From Roseivivax jejudonensis (lineage in GTDB: Bacteria > Pseudomonadota > Alphaproteobacteria > Rhodobacterales > Rhodobacteraceae): a stretch of DNA of 64,000 nucleotides. The notes under the pieces were generated by a model. That model was not told the origin of the DNA. It did not search any database and saw only the letters and a list, made by a program, of their open reading frames with translations. The position numbers and the translations under genes were made by a program. This document shows positions 24,267 through 34,603 of the stretch, piece after piece. The DNA lies in the NCBI RefSeq assembly GCF_900172265.1, contig NZ_FWFK01000001.1, positions 973,546 to 1,037,545 on the forward strand. The letters are read 5' to 3'. Position 1 is the stretch's first letter. The number at the start of each line of letters is the position of its first letter.

Positions 24267-25651
24267 GGCGTGTCGCCGCTGTCTTCGAGGCTCCACGCCG
24301 CGCGCCACTCCGCGCCCGCGCGCGCCAGCGTCAGGTAGTTGCGCTCGGCGGTGTAGTTGTAGCGCTGCCCCGGCAGCGGCCGGATCCGGATCGGGTGATC
24401 GGGGATCGGCGCCTCGCCCAGCCGCGCCAGCGTCCCGAGCGCCAGCGCCCAGAGCTTGGGCGGGGCCCGATGGGTGATGCCCGACGCCACCAGCTGGTGC
24501 ATCGGCGTCGCATCCGCCCGCAACTCCGCCCGCATCGCCAGGTGGATCTCGCCCGACAGCGCCACCACCCGATGTCCGGCCGCCTCGAGGTCCAGCACGG
24601 CGCGCAGCATGCGCGTCCATTCCCCGCGATGGGCGTAGCTTTGCCACTGGTCGCGCAGATCGTCCTCGTAGCGCTCCATCCTCCGCGTCAGCCGCATCGC
24701 CCGCTCGATCAGCGACAGGCGCGGCCCCAGCAGCGGCACCGAGGAGACAATTACCACCCGCTCGGCCGGATCGCTGCAGGCGCGCTCGAACGCGGCCCAC
24801 CCCTCCGGCCCCATGACCCGCGTGCGCGTGCGCTCCGAGCGCAGGTCCGGCGCGACGATGCTGACCCCCGGCAGGTCCCGGCGCCAGCCGAGCGACCGGC
24901 CCGACGGATCGAGGAACAGCGCCGGCACGTCCGCCGCGACGGCCGCGTGCTGGTAGAGCAGGAACGCCTCGCGTGCGGCGGCGAACAGCGTCTGCCCCAC
25001 CGCCGTCTCCTCGACCGCGCCGAGCGAGCCCCAGCCGTCGCAGATGTCGTGGTCGTCCCACATCATCAGCGACGGCACCTCCGCGGCCAGCGGGCCGAAC
25101 CCCGGCGCCGCGTACGTGGCGGCATAGCGCTCGAAGAACCGCTCCCGCAGGTGCCGCGCGAGATCCTCCATCGCCGCAGGGTCGGCGGCGTCCGGCACCG
25201 CGTCCGGCCAGCCCTCGCTCAGCCGGTGCCCCAGCGTCGCCTCGTCGGCATAGACCTGGTCGCCCCCGTGCAGGAGCACGTGATACGGCGACGCCGCATG
25301 CGCCTCGGCCAGCCGCCGCCACATCACGTTGCGCTCGTCCGGCGCGCGATCGAGGTCGCCGTGCTCCTCGCCGTTGCACGACACGAACCCGAGACGGACA
25401 TCGCCGTAATCGGTCGCCACAACGTGGCGCGCCCCGTCGAAGCGGTAGCCCGGCCGCCCCCCGGTCGGCAGCGTGAAATCGTGCCGCCAGAGCGTGAACC
25501 CCCCGACATCCATCAGCGCCCGCGCCGGTGCCACACCCGTATCGGTCTCCAGTGTGCCGGCCGGCTCCCCGGTCGGACGGCACGAAAGCGCGGCGAGGTC
25601 GACATGCGCGTCATGCACCGCGCGCAGGAACAGGATCGGGCCGAATATCAC
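24251..25651 (-). CDS. PhoD-like phosphatase/phosphodiesterase
   Basis: A 466-aa metallophosphoesterase of the PhoD-like family. Metal-site motifs are visible: HVLLHGGDQVYADE near 127 (the GD-Q-Y-D core), MMWDDHDICDGWG near 195 (DDHD), and the late ALSGEIHLAMRAEL near 365 (SGEIH). No signal peptide or Tat motif is visible, so it is probably cytoplasmic, unlike classical secreted PhoD. The C-terminus overlaps the phosphopantetheinyl transferase gene. The 5' flank to gbcB carries repeat copy B. Substrate unknown. Confidence 0.82.
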   Translation of the reverse strand: MIFGPILFLRAVHDAHVDLAALSCRPTGEPAGTLETDTGVAPARALMDVGGFTLWRHDFTLPTGGRPGYRFDGARHVVATDYGDVRLGFVSCNGEEHGDLDRAPDERNVMWRRLAEAHAASPYHVLLHGGDQVYADEATLGHRLSEGWPDAVPDAADPAAMEDLARHLRERFFERYAATYAAPGFGPLAAEVPSLMMWDDHDICDGWGSLGAVEETAVGQTLFAAAREAFLLYQHAAVAADVPALFLDPSGRSLGWRRDLPGVSIVAPDLRSERTRTRVMGPEGWAAFERACSDPAERVVIVSSVPLLGPRLSLIERAMRLTRRMERYEDDLRDQWQSYAHRGEWTRMLRAVLDLEAAGHRVVALSGEIHLAMRAELRADATPMHQLVASGITHRAPPKLWALALGTLARLGEAPIPDHPIRIRPLPGQRYNYTAERNYLTLARAGAEWRAAWSLEDSGDTPWLTV

Positions 25652-25787
25652 CGGGAACGCCCTCCGAGGCTTGGTCCGGGCTCTGCGGTCGCCCGGCGGG
25701 ACGAGGGGTATCTAGCGCTGGCGGCGTCCGCCCTCAACCGCGGCGGAGCGTCACCGCCCCGGCCGGGCGCGCCGGGGTGGCCGGCCC

Positions 25788-25837
25788 CTTCTTCTTGGCG
25801 CGAAATACTCCGGGGAGCGCGAGGGGCGGCGCCCCTC
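25788..25837 (-). repeat. Intergenic hairpin repeat, copy B (after gbcB)
   Basis: On the minus strand a 7-bp stem (25837-25831 with 25827-25821) is followed by GCGCTCCCCGGAGTATTT and CGCGCCAAGAAGAAG. The last 27 bases match copy A at 2741-2768 apart from two or three changes. It lies 34 bp after the gbcB stop codon, in the same orientation. Confidence 0.7.
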
Positions 25838-25870
25838 GCTCCGTCCGCCTCCGCCCACGCGACAGCCTGG

Positions 25871-26944
25871 TCAGACCTCGACCTCGACGGTCCCGATCGG
25901 GCGCGAGCAGCAGGCGAGGATGTAGCCCTCGGCGATATCCTCTTCGCTGATGCCGCCGTTGTGGACCATGTGCACCTCGCCCGCGCGCTTGCGGATCTTG
26001 CAGGTGCCGCACAGCCCGAACGTGCAGCCCGACGGGATGTTGAGGCCCGCGCCCCGCGCCACGCCCAGCACCGTGTCGGTCTCGAAGCAATCGGCGGTGA
26101 CGCCGGCACGCGAGAACACGACCGATGCGGTCGCGGTCTCGTCGGGCACCACGTCGTCGAACTCGGTGAGCTCGGCGCGGCTCTCGGCCGGCGCGGCAAA
26201 GCTCTCCTGGTGGTAGCGCTCCATGTCGTAGCCGAGCGCGATGAGCATCTCGCGCACGCCCTCCATGAAGCTCTCGGGCCCGCAGCAATAGACCTCGCGG
26301 TCGAGGTAGTCCGGCACCATCAGGCCCAGCATCAGCGAGGTCAGCCGCCCGCGATACCCCGTCCAGACGGTGTAGGGGTCGTCGCGGCCGACGACGAAGT
26401 GCAGCTTCAGCCCCGACACCCGGCTCGCCATGTATTCGAGCTTCTGGCGGAAGATGATGTTGTTGGGCGAGCGCGCGCAGTGGATGAACGCGATGTCGGG
26501 ATCCTCTCCGCGTTCCCACAGGAACGAGGCCATCGACATCATCGGCGTCACCCCCGAGCCGCCAGAGATGAACAGGTAGCGCCCGTCGGGCTGCGGCGGC
26601 AGATGGAAATGCCCCGCCGGGCCGTAGGCGCGGATGCGCATGCCCGGGCGCAGGTGGTCGATCATCCAGCGCACCGCGACGCTGTCGGGCTGCGCCTTCA
26701 CCGTCACCGTGATGAACGCCGATGTCGCCGGGGACGACGAGATGGTGAACGTGCGCTGCACGTTGCCGCCCGGCACCGGCAGGTCCAGCGTCACGAACTG
26801 CCCGGCGCGGAAATGGAATCGCGCGCCCGAGGGCGGCCGCAGGGCGAATGTCATCACATCCGGCGCCTCGGGCACGGTCGCGACGCATTCGAGCGCCTCG
26901 CTGTCCTGCCAGAGCGGCGCGTCCTCGCGCGGCATCGGGATCAT
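25871..26944 (-). CDS. gbcB: Glycine betaine demethylase reductase subunit (GbcB-like)
   Basis: A 357-aa three-domain electron-transfer protein. Flavin domain with RTFTISSSP near residue 65, NAD-binding domain with FISGGSGVTPMMSM near 125, and a C-terminal plant-type 2Fe-2S ferredoxin domain (SGCTFGLCGTCKIR near 310, last ligand in ACCSRP). This order (FAD, NAD, Fe-S at the C-terminus) is that of GbcB/HcR-type reductases. It supplies electrons to the Rieske oxygenase encoded 37 bp upstream. Alternative: reductase of stachydrine or carnitine demethylase. Confidence 0.88.
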   Translation of the reverse strand: MIPMPREDAPLWQDSEALECVATVPEAPDVMTFALRPPSGARFHFRAGQFVTLDLPVPGGNVQRTFTISSSPATSAFITVTVKAQPDSVAVRWMIDHLRPGMRIRAYGPAGHFHLPPQPDGRYLFISGGSGVTPMMSMASFLWERGEDPDIAFIHCARSPNNIIFRQKLEYMASRVSGLKLHFVVGRDDPYTVWTGYRGRLTSLMLGLMVPDYLDREVYCCGPESFMEGVREMLIALGYDMERYHQESFAAPAESRAELTEFDDVVPDETATASVVFSRAGVTADCFETDTVLGVARGAGLNIPSGCTFGLCGTCKIRKRAGEVHMVHNGGISEEDIAEGYILACCSRPIGTVEVEV

Positions 26945-26981
26945 CGCGTCCCTCCCCGTGGTCTGTCCGTGTCGTCCAGGC

Positions 26982-28379
<1,398 letters not shown>

Positions 28380-29033
28380 TCAGGAGGCCGACGGGCGCCA
28401 CGCCTCCATCTCGAAGACCGGACCGCCCGCCGCGCGCGCATCCTCGGCGTCGTGGGTGACCATCAGGACGGGCAGCGCCCGCGCCCGCGCCCGGTCGAAG
28501 ACGAGCCCGCGGATCTGCGCGCGCAGCGCCGCATCGAGCCCCGAGAACGCCTCGTCGAGGAGAAGCGCGCGCGGCTCGGACAGCAGCATCCGCACGAGCG
28601 ACACCCGCGCCTTCTGGCCGCCCGACAGGGTGGCGGGATCGCGTGCCTCGAACTCCGAGAGCCCGACATCGGCCAACGCCTCGGACACGCGCGCGGCGCG
28701 GTCGGCGCGGCTGCCGCCGGGAGCAAGGCCGAAGGCCGCGTTCTCACCGACCGACAGGTGCGGGAACAGCAGGTCGTCCTGGAACAGGATGCCCAGCCGT
28801 CTCTGGTGCGCGGGTCGGTCGGTCACGTCCTCGCCGTTCAGGATGATCCGGCCCATACCGGCGAAGCCCCGGGGCAACGTGCCGGTCAGGAACGCGAGGA
28901 GCGTCGACTTGCCGACCCCCGATGGGCCCATCACCGTCAGCACGTCGCCCGGCGGAACCGTCGCGTCCACCTCGATCAGCGGCACGCCATCCTTGAGGAT
29001 GCACACACCGTCGAGCCTCAGTCCCTCGCTCAT
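28380..29033 (-). CDS. ynjD: ABC transporter ATP-binding protein (YnjD type)
   Basis: A 217-aa ABC ATPase: Walker A GPSGVGKST near residue 36, Q-loop in GILFQDDLLFP, signature LSGGQKARVS near 133, Walker B RALLLDEAF near 153, H-loop VTHDAED. The length equals E. coli YnjD (217 aa), and its genes and order (SBP, fused permease, ATPase) match the YnjBCD system of unknown substrate, annotated as thiamine-like. ATG 29033 overlaps the permease stop by 4 nt. The C-terminus ends 28380, 60-160 bp from gbcA, with no evident terminator. Confidence 0.88.
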   Translation of the reverse strand: MSEGLRLDGVCILKDGVPLIEVDATVPPGDVLTVMGPSGVGKSTLLAFLTGTLPRGFAGMGRIILNGEDVTDRPAHQRRLGILFQDDLLFPHLSVGENAAFGLAPGGSRADRAARVSEALADVGLSEFEARDPATLSGGQKARVSLVRMLLSEPRALLLDEAFSGLDAALRAQIRGLVFDRARARALPVLMVTHDAEDARAAGGPVFEMEAWRPSAS

Positions 29034-30730
29034 GCCAGTCCTCGCCGATTGCGGAACAGCCACGCCGGCAAAAGCAGCGCCAGCGCGAACGGCAGGATCA
29101 CCGCCCCCGTCTGGGCAAGGCCGTACACGCCGATCGCCCGCCGGTCGCCGCCCGATGCCAGCGCGACCGCCTCCGTCGTCAGTGTCTCGACCCGGCCGCC
29201 GCCGACGATGAGCGTCGGCAGGTACTGTCCCACGCTGACCGCCATGCCCACCGCCGCCGCGGTCAGGATGGGCCGCAGCAGCATCGGCAGCCGCACCCGC
29301 CACAGCACCCCGCCCGGCGCCGTGCCGAGCGCCGCCGCGACGGTGGCGAACCGCGGCTCCCACGCGCGCCACGGATCGCCGAGCGACAGGAACACGTAGG
29401 GCAGGACGAACACGACATGCGCGAGGATCACCGGGCCGAGACCGCTCTTCAGCCCGAGGGTCAGCAACAGGGTCTGCAGCCCCGGCAGAAACGCCGTCTG
29501 CGGTACGAGAAGCGGCAGGTAGATCAGCCACAGCCCGCGCGGCGACAGCGCGCGCCGGCGTCGGTGTTCGGCCTCGAGACACCCGATCACCAGAGCGAGC
29601 GCGATGGCCGTGGCGACGGCGGCGATCAACGCCGTGTCCGCCATCGTCGCGCCGCCTGTCGCGGCGAAGCGCGACCATGCCCGGCCCGACACTCCCGACG
29701 GGAGCGGATCCGGAAAGCTCCAGAAACCCGCGACGCTCCAGATCGCGAGGGTCAAAAGCCCCAGCAACACGACGAGGGCCGAGCCCCCCGCGGCGATCAG
29801 CGCCAGCGGTCGCAGGCCCGCATCCGCCGCCGCGTTGCGCCGTCCCGAGACGATCCAGCGCCGACCGAGCGCGGCAACGGCGAACTCGCCCGCCCGCCAG
29901 ACCGCGAGAGCCGCCGCGACGAGCGCCAGCTGCAACAGCGCCGCCGCCGCGGCCGTGAGCCGCATTGCGAGGTCTGGATCGCTCATCAGTCGCACGATCT
30001 GCACCGACAGGGTCGGCGGCGTCGACGGCCCGAGGATCAGCGCCACATCCACGACCGACATCGCATAGGCGAGGACGACGTAGACCGGCAGCCGGATCTG
30101 CGCGTAGACCGCCGGAAACACTGCCTTCAGCCACCCTGTCGTGCGGCCATGGCCCAGCGCGGCGGCCACGCGCATCCGCCGGCCCGCGTCGACCTGCCCG
30201 AGCGCGGCAAGCGCCATCAGCAGGAGAAACGGCATCTCCTTGACCGTCAGTCCCGCCGCCAGCGCGAGACCCCAGGGATCCTGTGTCAGTGCGACGTCGG
30301 GCGGACGGTCCCACCCCGTCGCCCATGGCGACAGCAGCCGCGCCAGCCACCCCGACGGCGCGATCAGAAAGGCGAGTCCGAAGGCCGTCGCTGCGTGCGG
30401 TACCGACAAGAGCGGCGACAGCAACCGTTCGAGCACGCGGAACGCCCGCGTGCCCGACCAACCGGCCAGGAACAACGTGACGATGCCGAGCGCGGCGAGG
30501 GTCGAGAGAAAGCCGGTCGTCACCGACAGACGCGCCGCGGCCACAACGCCCGGCCAGTCCGCCAGATCACGAAACGGCGCGAGCGACGGTGTCGTCAGCC
30601 CGGCGGCCGGAAAAACACCGAATGCCGGCAGCACCGTTCCGGCAAGGCCCGCCGCCACCGGGCCGAGCATCGCCAGGAGCGTCAGCGCCGGCAGCAGGCG
30701 CAACCCGAGCGGCAGGCGGCTTGGCGGCAC
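29030..30730 (-). CDS. ynjC: ABC transporter permease, two fused domains (YnjC type)
   Basis: A 566-aa membrane protein with about 12 helices and two BPD_transp_1 modules (EAA-like loops near VAAALGHGRTTGWLKAVFP around 190-210 and VAAALGTAPGGVLWRVRLP around 470-490). Such fused permeases occur in ThiP/FbpB-type iron and thiamine importers and in YnjC. The gene is between the binding-protein gene (stop 30734) and ynjD. The translocated solute is not known. Confidence 0.85.
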   Translation of the reverse strand: MPPSRLPLGLRLLPALTLLAMLGPVAAGLAGTVLPAFGVFPAAGLTTPSLAPFRDLADWPGVVAAARLSVTTGFLSTLAALGIVTLFLAGWSGTRAFRVLERLLSPLLSVPHAATAFGLAFLIAPSGWLARLLSPWATGWDRPPDVALTQDPWGLALAAGLTVKEMPFLLLMALAALGQVDAGRRMRVAAALGHGRTTGWLKAVFPAVYAQIRLPVYVVLAYAMSVVDVALILGPSTPPTLSVQIVRLMSDPDLAMRLTAAAAALLQLALVAAALAVWRAGEFAVAALGRRWIVSGRRNAAADAGLRPLALIAAGGSALVVLLGLLTLAIWSVAGFWSFPDPLPSGVSGRAWSRFAATGGATMADTALIAAVATAIALALVIGCLEAEHRRRRALSPRGLWLIYLPLLVPQTAFLPGLQTLLLTLGLKSGLGPVILAHVVFVLPYVFLSLGDPWRAWEPRFATVAAALGTAPGGVLWRVRLPMLLRPILTAAAVGMAVSVGQYLPTLIVGGGRVETLTTEAVALASGGDRRAIGVYGLAQTGAVILPFALALLLPAWLFRNRRGLA

Positions 30731-30733
30731 GCC

Positions 30734-31936
30734 CTACTGGCCGGCGCCGTAGCGCTCTGCCCAGGTGTCGGCGATGCGCGTCATCCACGAAGGATGCGGC
30801 TCCGGCTGGACGTCGCCAAGCTCCTGCGGAGACAGGGTCGCGATGCCGAGGTCCAGGTTTTCGAACCCGGTGCGGTGCTCTTCGGGCAGTTCCGCGACGT
30901 CGAGGACCGTGCCGTAGCCCAGGACGTCGGGATCCTGCGCGCGCACCTGCGCGTCCGGCGACATCAGGAAGTTCGCGACGACCATGGCCCCCGCCTTCGA
31001 GCCTGAATTGTAGGGGATCGCCACGAAGCTTGCGTTGCCCAGCGTGCCATCCTCCAGCACGAAGGTCCGCACCGTGTCGGGAAGGCGGAAATCGGCGATC
31101 GCGGTCGAGGCCTCGCCCGGGCTGAACGAGATCGCGAGGTCGATCTCGTCATCGGCCATGAGAGCCAGCTGGTCCGGCCCGCTTTGCGGGTAGGCGCGAC
31201 CCGAGCGCCAGAGGTGCGGCGTCAGGGCATCGAGATAGGCCCACAGCGGCTCGACCACCGCCTCGTAGTCGGCCTCGTCCGCCGGCTGCATCAGCGTCTC
31301 GCTGTCGTCCGTCAACTCGATCAGGATCTGCTTCAGGAACGTGGTGCCGAGGAAATCCGGCGGCTGCGGATAGGTGAAGCGTCCGGGATTGGCCTCGGCC
31401 CAATCGAGGATCGCCTCTGCGGTCGGGAGCGGCTCGGGCAGGTCTTCGGTATCGTGCATGAACACAACCTGCGCCATCGCCCATGGCGCCTCGTAGCCCT
31501 CTGTGGGCACGGTGAAATCGGTTTGGACCGTCTTGCCGTCGACGTCCACGTACTGCCAGTTCGGAAGGTCTTCGGCGAAGGGCCCGAACAGCAGATCCTG
31601 CTGCTTCATCGACGCGAAGTTCGGGCCGTTGATCCAGATGAGGTCGACCGCGCCGTCGTCGTCCTCGCCCGCTTGCCGCTCGGACAGAACGCGCGTTACC
31701 GCGTCGGCGGTATCGGCGAGCTTCACGTGCTCGAGCGTCACGCCGTGGCGCGACGCCACCTCGTTCCCGACCCATGCGATGAAGTCGTTGGTCGCCGTCG
31801 ATCCGCCCCACGCGTGCCAGTACACCGTCTGTCCGTCGGCCTCGTCCAGAACGGCCTCCCAGTCGGCGGGATCGACCTGCGCCGCCGCGAGGCCCGGTGC
31901 GGCGATCAGAAGGGCGGTCAGGGCGGATCGGATCAT
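30734..31936 (-). CDS. ynjB: ABC transporter periplasmic binding protein (YnjB type)
   Basis: A 400-aa periplasmic binding protein with signal peptide (IRSALTALLIAAPGLAAA, cleavage near residue 20). It has YWHAWGGSTATNDFIAWV near 40 (the COG4134/YnjB opening), AVDLIWINGPNFASM near 100, and QVVFMHDT near 155. Start chosen at ATG 31936 with GAGGAG upstream. It precedes the fused permease by 3 bp and follows the phosphatidyltransferase gene by 2 bp, so all four are one operon. Confidence 0.85.
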   Translation of the reverse strand: MIRSALTALLIAAPGLAAAQVDPADWEAVLDEADGQTVYWHAWGGSTATNDFIAWVGNEVASRHGVTLEHVKLADTADAVTRVLSERQAGEDDDGAVDLIWINGPNFASMKQQDLLFGPFAEDLPNWQYVDVDGKTVQTDFTVPTEGYEAPWAMAQVVFMHDTEDLPEPLPTAEAILDWAEANPGRFTYPQPPDFLGTTFLKQILIELTDDSETLMQPADEADYEAVVEPLWAYLDALTPHLWRSGRAYPQSGPDQLALMADDEIDLAISFSPGEASTAIADFRLPDTVRTFVLEDGTLGNASFVAIPYNSGSKAGAMVVANFLMSPDAQVRAQDPDVLGYGTVLDVAELPEEHRTGFENLDLGIATLSPQELGDVQPEPHPSWMTRIADTWAERYGAGQ

Positions 31937-31938
31937 GG

Positions 31939-32553
31939 TCACTCCTCGGATCGAAAGGCGGCGCGCGCACCCCAGAGGCGCAGCGCGCCGGAGGCGAAGC
32001 ATAGCGTTCCGAACGCCCACGCCAATTGCGGAAAGTAGCCGGGCAGAATGCACAGAAGGACGAAGAACAGGATGGTTTCAGTCCCCTCGAGCAGCCCGTT
32101 CGAATAGTAGAGGGATTTGACGCCCTGTGCCGCGGTCCGCAGATCGTGCCGTTCGGCCAGGATGGCGTAGCCCAGAAAGCTCGCGCCGTTGAAGTAGAAC
32201 GACCAGAGCAGGAACGCTCCGGCCACGGCATTCGCGCCCGGATCGACAAGGACGAACCCGAACGGCACGGCCCCGTAGAACAGGAAATCGCTGACGATAT
32301 CGAGGTAACCGCCATAGTCGGAGGGTCGCGTGGCACGCGCCACCGCCCCGTCGAGTCCGTCGGCCAGCCGCGACAATATCAGCAACACGAGCGCAAGCGC
32401 GAAGGCGCCCAATGCGACCGCAACCGCACACGCGAGACCGAGACAGAGACCGGCGAGCGTCACCATGTCCGGGGTCGCGCCCGTGCGCGCCAGCCATCGC
32501 CCGGCCGTGTTGAGCGGCGGATCGATCAGTCGGCGGGCGGCGGCGTCGAGCAT
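31939..32553 (-). CDS. ynjF: CDP-alcohol phosphatidyltransferase (YnjF-like)
   Basis: A 204-aa inner-membrane enzyme with about six helices and the CDP-OH-P transferase signature DGAVAR (68-73), G81, D85 and D89 (GGYLDIVSD). Such enzymes join a CDP-linked lipid to an alcohol. E. coli ynjF, in the same genomic relation to ynjBCD, encodes a protein of this family, so the linkage is conserved between distant proteobacteria. It is the first gene of the operon. ATG 32553 is used; the frame upstream is Arg-rich noise. Product lipid unknown. Confidence 0.85.
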   Translation of the reverse strand: MLDAAARRLIDPPLNTAGRWLARTGATPDMVTLAGLCLGLACAVAVALGAFALALVLLILSRLADGLDGAVARATRPSDYGGYLDIVSDFLFYGAVPFGFVLVDPGANAVAGAFLLWSFYFNGASFLGYAILAERHDLRTAAQGVKSLYYSNGLLEGTETILFFVLLCILPGYFPQLAWAFGTLCFASGALRLWGARAAFRSEE

Positions 32554-32666
32554 GCGCGTGGATCTCTGTTGCGGAATGCCGCCGAGAATGCACGCGCCGC
32601 GATCCGCGGCAATCGGGCCCACGCGAACGTGACGGAGATGTCACGCCCAGCGCGGGCCGGCAGGGA

Positions 32667-34280
32667 TCAGGCGCGCGCCATCAGGCACGCGCAAGGCGCC
32701 TCCATGAAGCGGATGAAGAGCGGCGCGAAGACCAGCGGAAGCGCGACCGGCAGGACCCAGACGACCGCGCTCGGGTTCGTCGCTGCGACCAGCGCGATGA
32801 TGCCTGTACCCGCCAGCGCCTCCAGCCCGCCGGTCGGCAGTCGGAGCGACGCGCCGCCCGGGCGCTTCCAGCCGCAGTCACGCCCCGCGAACACCTGGGC
32901 CACGTCGACGACGTGGTTCACCATCACGATCGGCGCAAGGATCGACGACAGTACCGTCTCGAGCGCCGCGGCGCGCAGCACCACGCCCTTTGTGCGCAGG
33001 CCGCGCGCCTGCCGCATCAGGCGCGCCACGCCGCAGAGCTTCGGCGCCGCCAGAAGCGTCGCGACCGCCAGCAGCATCCAGCCCGCCGCCATCGGCACGG
33101 CGCCGGTCGCCAGCAGCAACAAAGTCGCAAGCCAGAGCGGCGCGGACAGGTATCCCATGACTCCAACGGCCATGTGCAGCCGTGACAACGGGTGCAGCCC
33201 CGGCGCCGCGATCAGGCGAAGGTGCTGGAGATTGCCCTGACACCAGCGGCGGTCGCGCTTGTGATACTCCGCAAGCGTCTGCGGCCCGTCTTCGGCCGAT
33301 GCGCGCGTGTCGGCGTCGATCTCGATCCGCCACCCGGCGCGGCGCATCCATGCCGCCTCGACGAAGTCGTGGCTGAGCACGTCGCCGCCGAACGGTGCCA
33401 CGCCCGACAGCTTGGGCAGCGGCACGGCGTCACGAAACGCGCGCACGCGGATCAGCGCGTTGTGCCCCCAGTAGTTGCCGGCATCGCCCGTCCAGGCCGA
33501 GAACCCCTGCAGGAAGGTCGGGCCCATGATCCGCTGCGCGCTGCGCTGAAGCTGGCCGAACCGGGTTTCAGCCGGCAAAAGACGCATGCCCGACTGCAGA
33601 AGACCGGTCGACGGCGACCGCTCCATCCGGTGGATCAGGTGGCGGATCCGGCGCGCGCTCATGCGGCTGTCCGCGTCGAGCGGCAGCATGAAGTCGTAGT
33701 CGCCGCCCCAGCGGTCGAGCCAATCGGAGATGTTACCGGGCTTGCGGCCGACATTTTCCTGACGGCGGCGGTAGGTGATCGCGCCGCTGCCGATCAGCGG
33801 AGCGAGTGCCTCTGCCTCGGCTTTCGCCTTGTCGTCGCGGGTGTCCGAGATCACGAAGATGTCGACGAAGCGATCCAGCCCTGCGCGCTGCAGGTCCGCC
33901 GCCAGTTCCGCCAACATCGCGGCAGGTCCACGCGGCGGCTCTCCGCACAGCGTGAGCAGGATCGCCGTGCGCGAACTGGGCTGCCAGTCGGGCATTGGCC
34001 GCGGCGCCCGCGGCGCCGGAAAGATCAGCCCGACGACGGCGGTGGCCGCGCCAAGCGACAGCGTCAGCGTCGTGAGCGTGATGAGCGCCATGGCGACCAC
34101 CGCCCAAACGGTCCACGTGCCGATCGTCAGCACGTAGCCGGCCATGATGAGGCCGGTCAGGGCGGCCGTCAGCGCGATGACGGTCCAGAGCGGGCGCCGG
34201 TCGGTCGGCGCCGTGCCGGGCTGCGGTCGCGTCACGACCTCGGCCGGGGCGAAGCGGCTTTGCGGAATGTGGGCAGTCAC
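32667..34280 (-). CDS. Membrane glucosyltransferase OpgH (MdoH)-like
   Basis: A 537-aa inner-membrane GT2 enzyme that builds periplasmic glucans from UDP-glucose. Catalytic motifs: LTLCGEPPRGPAAML, FMLPLDADSRMS (DxD) near 205, and RDRRWCQGNLQHL (Q/R-x-x-R-W) near 370; flanked by N- and C-terminal membrane helices. Start set at GTG 34280 (GAGGA ahead); the TTG at 34304 is blocked by a stop one codon upstream. It is shorter than gammaproteobacterial OpgH (about 850 aa), as usual for this class of proteobacteria. No opgG is in the window. Confidence 0.85.
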   Translation of the reverse strand: MTAHIPQSRFAPAEVVTRPQPGTAPTDRRPLWTVIALTAALTGLIMAGYVLTIGTWTVWAVVAMALITLTTLTLSLGAATAVVGLIFPAPRAPRPMPDWQPSSRTAILLTLCGEPPRGPAAMLAELAADLQRAGLDRFVDIFVISDTRDDKAKAEAEALAPLIGSGAITYRRRQENVGRKPGNISDWLDRWGGDYDFMLPLDADSRMSARRIRHLIHRMERSPSTGLLQSGMRLLPAETRFGQLQRSAQRIMGPTFLQGFSAWTGDAGNYWGHNALIRVRAFRDAVPLPKLSGVAPFGGDVLSHDFVEAAWMRRAGWRIEIDADTRASAEDGPQTLAEYHKRDRRWCQGNLQHLRLIAAPGLHPLSRLHMAVGVMGYLSAPLWLATLLLLATGAVPMAAGWMLLAVATLLAAPKLCGVARLMRQARGLRTKGVVLRAAALETVLSSILAPIVMVNHVVDVAQVFAGRDCGWKRPGGASLRLPTGGLEALAGTGIIALVAATNPSAVVWVLPVALPLVFAPLFIRFMEAPCACLMARA

Positions 34281-34603
34281 TTGGGTCCTCGTGGCGGCAG
34301 CCAATCAATTCGGGTTCGGAGGCCAATGCTGCTGCGCGGCACAGGTTCACGCCCGCGAATACGACCTGTGGCTTTCCGCCGATCACGGACGCGCGATTGC
34401 GCGGGAAATCGCCGTCACCCCCTAGGACGCCGCGTCACGCCGCGATAGACGCGCGTCCGGGACGGTGCGACACGTCGCTCCGGACCGCCGACGCGGCGTT
34501 GCCGAGCAGGACGCCCCGGCCCATATCAACACGCGTGTCCGGGCCGGTTCCTTCGGGAGCCCGAGCCGCGGGCCCGACACGAAACAAACGAGGGCCCGAC
34601 GAC
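34281..34603. other. 323-bp divergent intergenic region
   Basis: It lies between the starts of the OpgH-like gene (minus) and the UPF0104-type gene (plus). The only structure I see is a hairpin in the plus-strand leader: 34534-34545 pairs with 34571-34581 (one bulged C), ending 22 bp before the start codon. No coding frame with family features was found. Confidence 0.45.
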
